64,000 nt of DNA from NCBI GenBank assembly GCA_026770025.1, contig JAMXDE010000042.1, positions 186,001-250,000 of the forward strand, in the 5' to 3' direction. The position numbers were made by a program, and so were the translations under genes. Shown here piece after piece: positions 32,201 to 41,079 of the stretch. Position 1 is the first letter of the stretch. The number at the start of each line of letters is the position of its first letter. The DNA is from Craspedostauros australis. Its lineage: Eukaryota; Bacillariophyta; Bacillariophyceae; Mastogloiales; Achnanthaceae. The notes beneath the pieces were generated by a model, which was not told where the DNA came from, made no database searches, and saw nothing but the letters and a program-made list of their open reading frames with translations.

Positions 32201-33347
32201 CACTTTTGTTCTTGAGAAAGAAACTCCAGCAGTGATCCGTGCAGTCGTCCACGATCAGGGTCCAGTAGCGTTTATCTCCGAAGCTTATGTGTTTAGTGTA
32301 ACTAATGTCAATGAAAAGTCGTTCGCCGCGGCGAGTTGCTCTCGGAATGGTTGCCTTCGGAATGTTTTTCACTCTTGCGTTCGCAACCGCGCAGTCGCGA
32401 CATACCGGCATCTCGCCGATTATCTTCCATCCGTATTTGGCAGCTGTTCGCTTCATGGTTTCGAGTGGCGCGTGGCCGAGCATTCGATGCAAGTTCATTG
32501 CGCTGATCTCCTTGCATGGGTTCTTAACGAGGGCTGTGCAAGCCTTGTCGTCGTTCGTTGGCATGATGGGATGCATCTGCACTCCCGTGATAAATCCGTT
32601 GGCTGTGGGGAAGACTCGGTCGAATACAATCTTCGTTCCGGATCCGTTGATGATGTCCATCAGAATGCCGTTGCTACCAAGCTGGTAACCGTTGTACAGA
32701 GCCTTGTTCGTGGAGAAAAGGTTCACCGCCATTTTCGGTGTGTACTTCACGTCATCGAGCCGGATGATGTGGCCAGTGTTGTCTCGCTGCTTGACCTTCA
32801 AGCGAATGGATCCCATTTTGGGAGAGTCCAGCTTCGTGCTGTCTCCCACTTGGACAAATGACTTGATGTGCCGCACGTTGAAGAGAGCGGCGTCTGAATT
32901 GACGATGTGACACGAAGCTCCACTGTCGGCGAGCCAGGTGTCCTTGTTGACCTTGTCCTTGTGCTTGGTGCTCAGCTCGTGAAGCTGCTCCACGGCTGCT
33001 GCAGCTGTATCGGTCATGACGTTGTCTTCGTCCTCTTCGTCGATGTGGACTCCATATTCGTTCCATGGATTCTCGTGATGTTCGTCGTCGGTCTCATCGG
33101 ATAGCTGCGCGTAGTCCGATGGAATCGTGTTGCTTCGGTGTGATCCTGTGGCTGGATCGTATGGGTGCACGCGTGATCGCTCTCGCAAGAGTACACGCAT
33201 ACATCCTCCAAGGATGTAATGCAGATCCGTCTCTGGGATCGTTTCCGAGTTGTTCGCTTCCAGTATGCGGTTGATGACGATCGCATTGACAAGGATCTCT
33301 TCGATTGATTCGAAGTGCTCGGATAGGATGGATCCCATCATGTTCAC
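29262..33347 (-). CDS. Copia-B Pol: protease, integrase, reverse transcriptase, RNase H
   Basis: About 1361 codons, in the same frame as gag and following its TAG directly; the first codon is GTG, and the first ATG is two codons on. Order: aspartic protease (WLADSGASCHIV, near 145), integrase HHCC region (HRMLGH...CRDC, near 295-320), DDE core (FIDISYTK, FRGDNSGE, QQNGRVERKF), a long acidic linker, reverse transcriptase (PIYGLVQSARQW, AIYVDDCFC) and RNase H (FCDSEYAGD, SSSEAEYVAL, VDNIGA, HIDVRHH, TSDGFTK). The frame is intact through the last RNase H box and ends 20 bp from the 3' LTR. It is likely made as a Gag-Pol fusion by reading through the TAG; translation from its own start is less likely. 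It is clearly a different Copia lineage from Copia-A. Confidence 0.93.
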   Translation of the reverse strand: MNMMGSILSEHFESIEEILVNAIVINRILEANNSETIPETDLHYILGGCMRVLLRERSRVHPYDPATGSHRSNTIPSDYAQLSDETDDEHHENPWNEYGVHIDEEDEDNVMTDTAAAAVEQLHELSTKHKDKVNKDTWLADSGASCHIVNSDAALFNVRHIKSFVQVGDSTKLDSPKMGSIRLKVKQRDNTGHIIRLDDVKYTPKMAVNLFSTNKALYNGYQLGSNGILMDIINGSGTKIVFDRVFPTANGFITGVQMHPIMPTNDDKACTALVKNPCKEISAMNLHRMLGHAPLETMKRTAAKYGWKIIGEMPVCRDCAVANARVKNIPKATIPRATRRGERLFIDISYTKHISFGDKRYWTLIVDDCTDHCWSFFLKNKSDQPGYIKRFMQTIKSQTGDQQIIFRGDNSGENKTTQDILIDAGLNVKFEFTASNTPQQNGRVERKFAYLYTKIRSMLNGAQLDEEYRHGLWAAAASTATAIANITVAKNQKESPHRQFFGNDPPYADALRTFGEVGVVKTTYGGITAKLKNRGEEMVFIGYARQHASGVYNMYRPSTKPLICSCDIKWLNQSYGQFRGWAPAPNISNETGTTDADGFTTIGRKGATPRMATRQTSEAKRVSFADSNMYYILSDSDDEDNENDGAVTQLVHNDEEDRSESNHEDDEITPSSDEADDDTGVTPPNTPARSTRDTPSRSPPNKPNKRDIARKERIRRHEARGRKGETNPTSTTGKSIPRALRELADFNERGRKEEGYESDPSSNEDSDELSDEMVDDSNNETTDDEEIADEGEIEITHYSTTGLYGMNAIITETPAIDIGLSMQDENKEPEKHIEPTTFDGAFNHPDPIHRKGYRAAIKKEFDSMDTRKVYSKIKRDAIPRGRRCCKCKWVFKLKRDGTHRARLVACGYSQVAGVDFQEHYSPVIHDVTYWVMMVIMLIKKMDCALVDVVTAFLHGDLDEEIYMNCPNGMDHQPDEALTLHKPIYGLVQSARQWFKMLVSTLKNINFEQSAADPCLFYRKTNEGSMIVAIYVDDCFCCGDSKALETFLKDIQGSKFKVTIERGLGDYLSCNIELNHDKTRATLRQPHLIRHLIEEFGTKVEKMQRYGTPGTPGQIIVRPSEDNGLQKVGPEEHAEYRRGVGMLLFLIKHSRPDIANPVRELSKVLIGPTKAAMKEMYRIIKYVIDTKDYGLKIHAARPDDDGWDMELFCDSEYAGDKNTRISVGGFILYLCKVPILWRSKAQKAVTLSSSEAEYVALSEAAKEIFFVVQLLESVGIPVKTPIKVRVDNIGAIFIAKNPSTSQRSRHIDVRHHYVRNMVINKTIEIIFVKSEQNTSDGFTKNIKADLQREHEKSYLDTSRTFE

Positions 33348-33350
33348 CTA
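33348..33350 (-). promoter_or_regulatory. In-frame amber codon between gag and pol (possible readthrough site)
   Basis: Minus-strand reading is ATG CCA ATA TAG GTG AAC ATG. Gag and Pol share one frame, separated only by this TAG, between the nucleocapsid and the protease. Most Ty1/copia elements have no stop there. Because everything on both sides is intact, a programmed readthrough is plausible; a chance nonsense mutation cannot be excluded. Confidence 0.5.
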
Positions 33351-35510
33351 TATTGGCATGAGTGCTCCTCGTGTAGTTACTGGGAACAGTCGCATCCCCG
33401 CTTCCATTACGGCGTCAAAGATGAGCTGTTTTTGGATTGTCAATGCTGTTGCTGTTGCGTTTGGTGTGACAGTGTGACGGAGCAGATAGTCGACACTGTT
33501 GGGATCCTCAATATCCGGGAAGTCGATATTCGCTGGATAGACGACACGCTCGTTTGGATTGAAGCTGTCGTCTGGATGATTGCCGTCCTCGGATTCGTCG
33601 CTGTCATCCTCGTCGAAGATGCCCGATCTGTTGTTCCCCGCCGCTGGAGGAGGTGGCGCCGCTGCGCGGTTCGTTTCGCCTTGGCCTTGGTTGATGAAGG
33701 TTCCCGTTCTCTCGTATCTCCCAACTTGGGGAGGAGGCATTTCGTCGCGATTCGCCTCGTCGTCTTCATCTGCGCCGTCCTCGTCGGCGTCGTCGTCGTC
33801 ATCGCTCATGGCCTCTTCGATGTCGCTATCGCTGGCCTCGTCGTCCATCTCAGCTTCGTCGCCGTATGAACCGATCAGGTCGTGCGCGTTGAAGCAGCAT
33901 TCGAAGCTCACCTCGCGTCTTGGATCCACCTCGTGGATGATTGGCTCCTCACTGAGCCACTCCGGAACGATCTCATCGTCCTGTACTTCGTCGTCACTTC
34001 CGATGTACTCGAAGTTATCGAAGAAGGAGTCTTCGATGTAGTCGTCGGACACCAACATGCAGAGCGGCATGTCCTTCGCCGAGAGTACCATCTCGTGCCC
34101 GCTCTTGTCGTGTCCTTCCGTAGCCGTGTTGGCTTGTTCGTTGTTCTTCTTGCTCTCGTTGAACTTCTTCTTTCGGCACTCCGCCTCGCGATGTCCGAAG
34201 ATGCCGCAGTAGTTGCACTTCCCCTTGAAGCCGCTTGCTTTGTTGCGCTTTCCGTTCATCTTGTTGTTGTTGTTTTTCTTGTTGTTCGATTTCTTGCGTT
34301 CTGGGCAATCGGCGGATCTATGACCATACACGCCACAGTTGTGACAAGTACCCTTGAAGTTACCGGTGCTTGTGAAGCCGGTGTCGTTGCTCTTCGTGTT
34401 ACTGTCTTGGAAGTCGTCGACGTATGCCTTGCCTCCTCTGTGAGTGGCGTATGCAGTACGGAGTACTCCTCTGATCGTGTTGATGGTAACCAGTTCCGGA
34501 TTGAACGTGAGTTGGTGTTGGAAGTTCACGATGTGGGTTCTGTACTCGTTGCTCACCGTGCTGAGGATTTGCATGATCATTTCCTCGTCCGTGATCTCGT
34601 ACTTGACATCGTGGAGACGCGATTGTAGACTCTCGAGTTGCGTGATGTAGATGTCGGGGTCCGTGTCTCTCTTCATCTTTTCGTTGTTGAATTGGCGCTT
34701 GAGTTTGATCTTCGTCACCGCATCGGATGGTCGGAACTTCTCCGCGAGAACTTTCCACGCTGCGTGTGCGTCTCCTTCGGGGTAGTCGTCGGAGATGCAC
34801 TGGTTGATGTACTGGATGGCTTGCTTGCCTTTTCCTTTCTCTGCATCCATCATGAGGATCAGATCGCTGAAGCAGTCGCATCCCAGCTCGTAGATCTCTT
34901 CCATCGCTTCCTTGGCTTCACCGGCGGCTGCCGCGATCTCGCTCATTGTTGGCACCTTGGTCTTGCCCAACATCACGTCTCTCGTCTTCTGTGCACGAGC
35001 GTATGCCTTCGCTTGGGACTCCCATGCGCTATAGTCTTCCTGTTCACCGCTGAACATTGGCGCCTTGATGCGTCGCTTGTTCACGTTGGCTGATGTCGCC
35101 ATGTTGATTCGTTGTTTCGTTGTTGGTGCGCTCGCGCCCTTGATTTCCGTTTGTTTCTGTGTTAGCGATTCTTCGATTTTCGCTTGTTGTTTCGCGAGGG
35201 TTGATTTGCTCACAAATTCTCCTCCTGGTGGTGTCTCACTTTTACCACTCCGTTTGGCTGTGCGGATGTTCTCCGTCACACCAGTCTCCTCTTGCTTGTA
35301 CGCCTTGCGGATGCTCTCCTTCTCGCGGTGTAGCCTTGCAGACCGTTCCTCTTCGGTCTCGTCGATTGCGCTTGCGTCTGCGCCTGATAGGACAGTAGCC
35401 GCGGCTGCTTCCTTCTCTTCTCGTGGTGGAGTCTCACTCGCACCTTCTTCTTGTCTCTTGATAGTCAGGTTGGACAGAGGGATGTCTCTCAATTCCTCTT
35501 CCTCGCTCAT
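33348..35510 (-). CDS. Copia-B Gag with two CCHC zinc knuckles
   Basis: 720 aa. The middle (about 180-330) matches the UBN2/Ty1-copia Gag layout (YSAWESQAKAYAR..., AWKVLAEKFRP, LKRQFNNEKM...DPDIYITQLESL). Two zinc knuckles follow: CHNCGVYGHRSADC and CNYCGIFGHREAEC. The C-terminal 200 residues are strongly acidic (runs of D/E). It forms the particle shell and binds the RNA. The frame ends in TAG at 33,348-33,350 and continues directly into pol with no change of frame. Confidence 0.92.
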   Translation of the reverse strand: MSEEEELRDIPLSNLTIKRQEEGASETPPREEKEAAAATVLSGADASAIDETEEERSARLHREKESIRKAYKQEETGVTENIRTAKRSGKSETPPGGEFVSKSTLAKQQAKIEESLTQKQTEIKGASAPTTKQRINMATSANVNKRRIKAPMFSGEQEDYSAWESQAKAYARAQKTRDVMLGKTKVPTMSEIAAAAGEAKEAMEEIYELGCDCFSDLILMMDAEKGKGKQAIQYINQCISDDYPEGDAHAAWKVLAEKFRPSDAVTKIKLKRQFNNEKMKRDTDPDIYITQLESLQSRLHDVKYEITDEEMIMQILSTVSNEYRTHIVNFQHQLTFNPELVTINTIRGVLRTAYATHRGGKAYVDDFQDSNTKSNDTGFTSTGNFKGTCHNCGVYGHRSADCPERKKSNNKKNNNNKMNGKRNKASGFKGKCNYCGIFGHREAECRKKKFNESKKNNEQANTATEGHDKSGHEMVLSAKDMPLCMLVSDDYIEDSFFDNFEYIGSDDEVQDDEIVPEWLSEEPIIHEVDPRREVSFECCFNAHDLIGSYGDEAEMDDEASDSDIEEAMSDDDDDADEDGADEDDEANRDEMPPPQVGRYERTGTFINQGQGETNRAAAPPPPAAGNNRSGIFDEDDSDESEDGNHPDDSFNPNERVVYPANIDFPDIEDPNSVDYLLRHTVTPNATATALTIQKQLIFDAVMEAGMRLFPVTTRGALMPI

Positions 35511-35592
35511 TCAGCCTGCTGCTCTTGAATGATGTTTGTCTTCCTCGCACGATACGATTCGCGGGCTCGCCCTGATCTATCGTTTATAAACG

Positions 35593-36385
35593 TGTTGGCA
35601 AGTTCCGCGCACGGTAACCTACGATCGTGGAAGGTGGTGTTGGTTGATAGTCGTTCGTTTGCTATTTCATTACTTGGCTACTCCGATGCTCTCGGTGTAC
35701 GCCCGTTCTCTTGCCCGATGCTCTCGGCGCTTCAATCTGTTTCGTAGATTCAGTTTCCGACTATGAGTCGGTACGCGAGATGCTCTCTCGCTCCTCTCTG
35801 TATTCTCTCTCTCTCAACATCGTGTACTCGTCGCACACGATACTCCGTGTTCGATACGTACTCCGTATTCGACACTCCGTTCATTCAGTACTGGCTCCTA
35901 CTCCATGAGTACTCGCCATTTGAAGTTCACCTTCTGTATCCATGATGCTGATGCCCTTCGGTCATCGGATCTTCACCTTCTGCTCTGACTCGGAGACAGA
36001 TGTCGACGTGGTGACATGATGACATCCTGTCGACGTCAGTAGGCGTCCTTCTGCTCTCCAGATGTCATGTTCCATTGGTGATGCAGTGGTCTGTCAGATG
36101 ATATCGTCATCTGAGGTTTAGTTGGGAAGTACCTCGAGATTCTCTTGGTACCATTGATGGATGGACGGACGATCTTCCAATTCTCTCAGAAATCGTCATT
36201 TGCAAATTTCCTCCAGAAATCTTGCCCCTTTTCATGTGTTCCGTTTCCCCTGTAATTCTGACGAATCACAGTATACTATCGACACGAATGTAGTTATACC
36301 GTCCAAGTGCGTATGAGAGAATAGCGGGTGAACGATGCACATATACTCGTACATCTCGACATATACTCACATGTACATCTCGACA
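35593..36385 (-). repeat. Copia-B LTR, right (5' LTR of the element)
   Basis: 793 bp. TGTCGACGTCA lies at 36,028-36,038. On the internal side the LTR abuts a perfect 12-bp palindrome CGTTTATAAACG (35,581-35,592), where the primer-binding site should be; no standard tRNA match was recognised. On the outside it joins the Copia-C remnant of segment copy 2 without a target duplication. Confidence 0.93.
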
Positions 36386-36535
36386 AGCATCTCCTACCAC
36401 CGATGCCGAGAGGCTGTTGCCAGCGGTATCATTCGCATAGCGAAAGAGGATACCATGACAAACCTGGCGGACATATTCACGAAGACAATGGCAGCCCCGA
36501 AGCGTGAGATGCTGCTTGGTCGATTCTTGTACTAA
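36386..36535 (+). pseudogene. Copia-C RNase H remnant, copy 2
   Basis: The last 49 codons of the Copia-C RNase H (SISYHRCREAV...NLADIFTK), cut by the Copia-B LTR. One replacement (GVI to GII) relative to copy 1. Confidence 0.85.
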
Positions 36536-36549
36536 CGAGATAGCCAACA

Positions 36550-36669
36550 GAGTCACATACAGAATCGCGCACAGAATCGCGCACAGAGTCGCACACAGAG
36601 TCGCACACAGAGTCGCACACAGAGTCGCACACAGAGTCGCATACAGAGTCGCGCACAGAGTCGCAAACC
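36550..36669. repeat. 12-bp minisatellite, copy 2
   Basis: Same array of about ten GAGTCGCACACA-type units as at 1,594-1,713, unchanged in number. Confidence 0.9.
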
Positions 36670-36978
36670 GAGTCGCGATGCGTGAGGTTTTTAGGAGGCA
36701 AAATGCCGTTTTCCTACGCGCCAAAACCGGGGACGTCGGGCAGACACAGAGGGCGGTCCAGGGGATCGACAAGTGTCTACACAACGAGGGGACAGAACGA
36801 GTTTTGGGATCATACGGGTCGTACCGTCTGTCAGTCGACCGTTGCGGTCATCTGGTCTTGTGCAATGACTCCTACGCGCCAACGGTGTAGCAGTTTCGTA
36901 CGTGAGCATGTGTCAGCAACAGAATCCTGTCAGAGAAGGAGAGAACACAATTTCGAGGACCACAGCTCGAAATAGCAG

Positions 36979-36999
36979 CAACAACAACAACAACAACAA
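36979..36999. repeat. (CAA)7 tract, short allele
   Basis: Seven CAA units at the position where copy 1 has 257; the flanks AATAGCAG and CCACTAACG are identical. Confidence 0.95.
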
Positions 37000-37500
37000 C
37001 CACTAACGCTAGATAGGATCGTCTTCTGTGTGTCTTGAGGTCTCTCCTTTGCAGCACCTACCAGCTTGCAAGCATCAGAATTCATTCTATTATGACTGTG
37101 CGGACCGGTCATTTGCTCAACAAGGATCCTACTCGTTGTTTGTGCGGTATCGTCTGTCCATCGACACTCTTCGTTCTGATTCGGCCAGATTCGGGAATTG
37201 GCACTAAATCTGCACAGACACCAGCCAACAGCCGAACCCAAAAGAAACAGAACGAAACCCCAAAGGAGCCAAGAAAACAACCAAACACCTCCACGAAACG
37301 AGTCAATGCGCGGGTATACAGGTATTACCACACTCACCCACGCAGTCTTCGGCGAATCGAGTAACTGTTGCTGCAGCGGACCCTGTCGTTCCCTTCCTTT
37401 TTCGCTTCGCGGAGGATTCAAATCAAGACCTTCGAACTGCCACTTTCCTTCAGGGGTGAACGGTTCACAGTCGCAACATTGACTCCAATTTCAGCCAACC
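37000..37500. other. 5' flank of the copy 2 NTPase gene
   Basis: 500 bp between the CAA tract and the start codon, essentially identical to 2,794-3,294; presumed promoter and leader. No further element recognised. Confidence 0.5.
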
Positions 37501-40500
37501 ATGCGCTCCCACGCTCCCCCCACCACGACACTCATGGCAACGATGACGATGATGGTCATCATGGTGATGACGATGATGGCGATGGAAGTCAGATCCGTGG
37601 CGGCATTCACTGCTCCATGCCCTTGGCTACCGCGCCTGTCGTCAATGCCATCGCACTCTCTTCTCTCTCAACAACAGCTGCGATGTGGGTCCAGCTCTCG
37701 TCTCCGTGCAGACGACAACAACAACCCGGAAGCAGAAGAACCAGCCGCTGGCGAGCCCACATTGGCAGAAGTGCCGACGGATCCAGCCCAGTACGCAGAC
37801 CTCTTCAACAATGATGACTTCTGGGACGCGAATTTGGACGAGGAAGGTGTCAAGGAGATGCTGGACAAGCACTTCAAGATATCTGCTCCAAAAGATGGCT
37901 TCTGGAAAAACGTGATTTTTGCCAGGACATCCATCATCAATGCCGCCAAAAAAGAAGGCAGCAATGAGGGCGCGTTGGAGAGTACAGCATCTGTCATCCA
38001 AGGTCTAGTTCCCAACGACGTCACAGCCTCATGGATCATGGGCGAAAATCAAGATCCGAAGCACAGAGAGAAAGTCTTGGTTGCCGTCAAAAGATCGCTG
38101 GTGGTTGCCAGTAAAGATAGACCCACAACTCTCCATGATTCGATCTTGATGACATTGGGAATCACCCATAACACCCAGAAGCCCAAACCATTCGACATGC
38201 TCCGCGTAGGCGAAGACAAATCAACATTCTTCTTTGGTGAAGCCAACTTTCGACACAAAGGCGACCATGGGCAGCAACCAACAAAGGTGTTTCTGAAGCC
38301 GCTGGACCTTGGTACGGACCGCGACGTGGTGGCAATATTCCACACCGAAAGTGGAAGCGGCAAGACTGTCGAGCTGGCTGCAAGCGCTCATCTGAGAGAT
38401 GCCGTGGTCAGCGTCTTGAAGATCATCGATGTAGACATACGGACGAAAGAATCAGGCGATCAACGGTACAACGAGGCCTATGAAAGCTTGACGAGCAGTT
38501 TGAAAAGTGTCGTGCAGTCGAAGCCCATCGCCTTCCAAACCATCATCAAAGAAATGAATGCTTGGGCGGAACCGACTGCAGATGGGGCCAAGGGAGACCC
38601 CGAATCCATCCGAATCGTGTACTGTCTCGACGAAGCATCCGGATGTCCAAACCTCGTGCGGGAAATCATCCGAAATTACAGTCGACTCGGTGATGAGATG
38701 GGAAAGTACATTGCGAACGGATGCGATGGCACAATTGAGACTACCAGCCGAGATATCCAAGTTGTGTTTTCTGTTGCAGGCACAGGAACGCATGGAAACG
38801 TCGTCGGAAGCTTGGGTGCAAACTACCGAAGTCTTGAGCCAAGTGGCCGAAAGGTTGACAAAGAAGTCTACGAAGCACTCGTTTCGGAGTATGACAAGGG
38901 CGATGCCAGATACCAGAAAATTCCATCACAGGAAGACCTGGTGAAATCCACAGCCCTTCTTGGGATCGTTGGAACACACAACGCAAGGATGGCATCCATC
39001 TTGATCGATCAGCTCTTCCATTCGCCATTCTCGTACACCCATCCACACGAAAGAGCCAAGCTCATGTCGTTGGTCTTCCAGAAGTTCATCGCGTGCAATG
39101 GAATGAAATCATTGTGGAATTACAACCCCGCAAACACTGCTAACGAACTGGCTTGCACAAAGAGACGCATGCGGATATCGGGACAGTCACTTGCCACTTT
39201 TCTCTTTCCGAAACCCTTCACAATCTCACCCGACGATGACAAAGCGGCAGAAAAGGTACGAACACTCAACTACGGCATCAGATTCGATGGCGACGAAGAC
39301 CCCGGCGCCAACTCCAATGGCGACGAGCTAACAACGATGCACTACCTTGTGCGGAAATACGGATTGGTAGCTCCCAACGATTTTCCTGATGGCGACGAGG
39401 AGGATCGCACTCTGGACCAGCCGTTCGAAGTGAGCGAGGCAATGCAACTACTCTGTATTTGGCTCATGCATGGCGGCACGCGATTGGCAGACGGCGAAGC
39501 GCTGTTGGGAACAACTCCGCACGCTTTCGAGGTGTTGTCGACTCAGCTCGTCAGTTGTGCTATTTCAGCAGCCATGACGGTGGCATTGGAAGACCGGCCA
39601 GACGCTCATCACATCTTGAAGAAGGCTCTCGGGATGTTCCTGAGAGAAGGCACTGTCGACGGTAAAGGTGAGCATGGGACTCCACATGTGGATCCGGAGA
39701 TCGAAGAAGCGTGGGCAGCACTTGAGGATGTGATCCCCGTGTCGGTAGACTACGATCTTGCGTTCAACGGCATGTACTACCACAAATCTGAAATGAAGCT
39801 GAGGGAAGAGAAGAAGAAACAGAAGGAGAAAAAGACAACGTCAGCGCCAAAGCGAACCAAGACGGTTTGGCAGAACATACCGACGATGGAAGTCGACCGA
39901 GACGGAGATTTGGACATGACGGACTTGGAAAACAGGCGAGATTTCAACGCTGCAGAGGTGGTGTCAGGCAACACGGAAACGACTCTTGTCATGGACCGGG
40001 ATCTGTTGAAAGGACTGATGCAAATGAAAGGTAAGAACACTGCAGCACGACGTTTCAGCCCAGCTCTTACGTGCGTGGTAGAAGGCAGGTGCAACTTGGC
40101 AGATGGAAGCGTCTCCTTCGTTGGTGCGAAGCGCAACGAAAAGGGCGAGCTGGTTGACTATGCGCTCTACACCATCTTCATCCAATCCAAGGATCTCTTT
40201 GGAACAACCAGAATCAGCATCGGCGATGTTCGTCAAAACAAGAAGAGAGTGTGCAATGAGCTGCTCGAGATTCCGTTCGGGAAAAAGGGACTGTACTGTG
40301 TGGCCAGTAGGTTGGACAAAATACCAAAGGAACTGCTGAAGACGGGGGACGTCGACGAAGTCAACAACGAAGAATTGGATGGCTACGAAGTCGAAGATGG
40401 CACCCAAAACAAACAAACGAACAACAAAGCGAAGGACACGAGAATGCCGTTTGTTTCGTATCCGACTGATGAAGGCATGATGCTGCCAAATGTGATGTTG

Positions 40501-40584
40501 GCCCTTGATCAACTTCGCAATCAGCAGCAGAAGTTGGATGACAACGCAGTGATGTTGAAATTCTCCAAGAGCAAAGATGAGTGA
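37501..40584 (+). CDS. Crinkler/RHS-like P-loop NTPase with secretory/plastid leader, paralog 2
   Basis: 1027 aa, the same length as paralog 1, with no indels between them. Leader (VAAF-TAP), P-loop (ESGSGKT, K288) and Walker B (L-D377-E378-A) are unchanged. Differences are clustered: residues about 125-335 (around 45 replacements), 545-645, 785-805 and 890-960, while 1-72, 365-540 and 660-780 are nearly identical. Here the C-terminal strand reads IQSK, giving D868...D886...Q895-x-K897, the spacing of a PD-(D/E)XK nuclease core; paralog 1 has Glu at 897. The charged 785-805 stretch is Lys-rich here and acidic in paralog 1. No transposon interrupts its downstream region. Function unproven; if the nuclease reading is right, this is the catalytically competent copy. 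Confidence 0.75.
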   Translation: MRSHAPPTTTLMATMTMMVIMVMTMMAMEVRSVAAFTAPCPWLPRLSSMPSHSLLSQQQLRCGSSSRLRADDNNNPEAEEPAAGEPTLAEVPTDPAQYADLFNNDDFWDANLDEEGVKEMLDKHFKISAPKDGFWKNVIFARTSIINAAKKEGSNEGALESTASVIQGLVPNDVTASWIMGENQDPKHREKVLVAVKRSLVVASKDRPTTLHDSILMTLGITHNTQKPKPFDMLRVGEDKSTFFFGEANFRHKGDHGQQPTKVFLKPLDLGTDRDVVAIFHTESGSGKTVELAASAHLRDAVVSVLKIIDVDIRTKESGDQRYNEAYESLTSSLKSVVQSKPIAFQTIIKEMNAWAEPTADGAKGDPESIRIVYCLDEASGCPNLVREIIRNYSRLGDEMGKYIANGCDGTIETTSRDIQVVFSVAGTGTHGNVVGSLGANYRSLEPSGRKVDKEVYEALVSEYDKGDARYQKIPSQEDLVKSTALLGIVGTHNARMASILIDQLFHSPFSYTHPHERAKLMSLVFQKFIACNGMKSLWNYNPANTANELACTKRRMRISGQSLATFLFPKPFTISPDDDKAAEKVRTLNYGIRFDGDEDPGANSNGDELTTMHYLVRKYGLVAPNDFPDGDEEDRTLDQPFEVSEAMQLLCIWLMHGGTRLADGEALLGTTPHAFEVLSTQLVSCAISAAMTVALEDRPDAHHILKKALGMFLREGTVDGKGEHGTPHVDPEIEEAWAALEDVIPVSVDYDLAFNGMYYHKSEMKLREEKKKQKEKKTTSAPKRTKTVWQNIPTMEVDRDGDLDMTDLENRRDFNAAEVVSGNTETTLVMDRDLLKGLMQMKGKNTAARRFSPALTCVVEGRCNLADGSVSFVGAKRNEKGELVDYALYTIFIQSKDLFGTTRISIGDVRQNKKRVCNELLEIPFGKKGLYCVASRLDKIPKELLKTGDVDEVNNEELDGYEVEDGTQNKQTNNKAKDTRMPFVSYPTDEGMMLPNVMLALDQLRNQQQKLDDNAVMLKFSKSKDE

Positions 40585-41079
40585 TGAGGCGGTGGTGGTA
40601 CTACCAACGGACGAGATGACAATGATGCAGGATGGATTCAATCTCCACTTCATCCTTATGACTATGTCGAACTATCTAGCAATAGCGTATTCCAATGCTG
40701 ATCTTGATCTGATTGTTGATACTGTGCATGGTAGCTGGTGTGTCTTCATGATGGGTAGATTGACATCTGGTGGATGGTGTTTCTTTGCCTGCGCTGTCAG
40801 ATCCTGCCTAATGCAATGCAAGGTTCGGTCCTGCTCAAGCTCCAACCCTGGTCTCTTCTTTCATTGCCGTCTGATCAGAGTGCGTGATGCCTCTCATGCC
40901 AGCCAACGAACCGAATCGTGGGATGTGGAACGATCCTCATCACTCTTCCCTTTGCATCTTTGCAAGTTGCCCAATCTCCAAGGTGCATACGAAAACAACA
41001 GGACCACAGCTCGTATTGCGTCTGCGCTCCATTCACTTTTCGAACTGCAGCCCTTTCTCTCTTCCTCTCTTCCTCTTCC
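40585..41079. other. 3' flank of paralog 2 with the empty Copia-A site
   Basis: Non-coding; matches 6,379-6,748 joined directly to 13,474-13,589. The join contains the single CTTTG (40,950-40,954) that became duplicated in copy 1. Confidence 0.6.

Larger units (their letters stand above)
28450..36385 (-). mobile_element. Copia-B: complete Ty1/copia element at the duplication junction
   Basis: 7,936 bp on the minus strand, with LTRs of 792 and 793 bp (TGTTGG...CGACA), a gag frame with two CCHC knuckles, and pol. The polypurine tract AGGAAGGG abuts the 3' LTR (minus sense, near 29,242-29,250). The bases outside the LTRs do not form a target duplication (TGGTC left, AGCAT right). The LTRs differ at roughly 30 positions by eye, far more than in Copia-A. 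Right of it begins segment copy 2, cut inside the Copia-C remnant. These facts fit a hybrid element made by recombination between two Copia-B insertions. Confidence 0.92.

Noticed and set aside
28445-36390. Target site duplication for Copia-B
   Set aside because: Bases next to the two LTRs (TGGTC and AGCAT) do not match, so no duplication is claimed.
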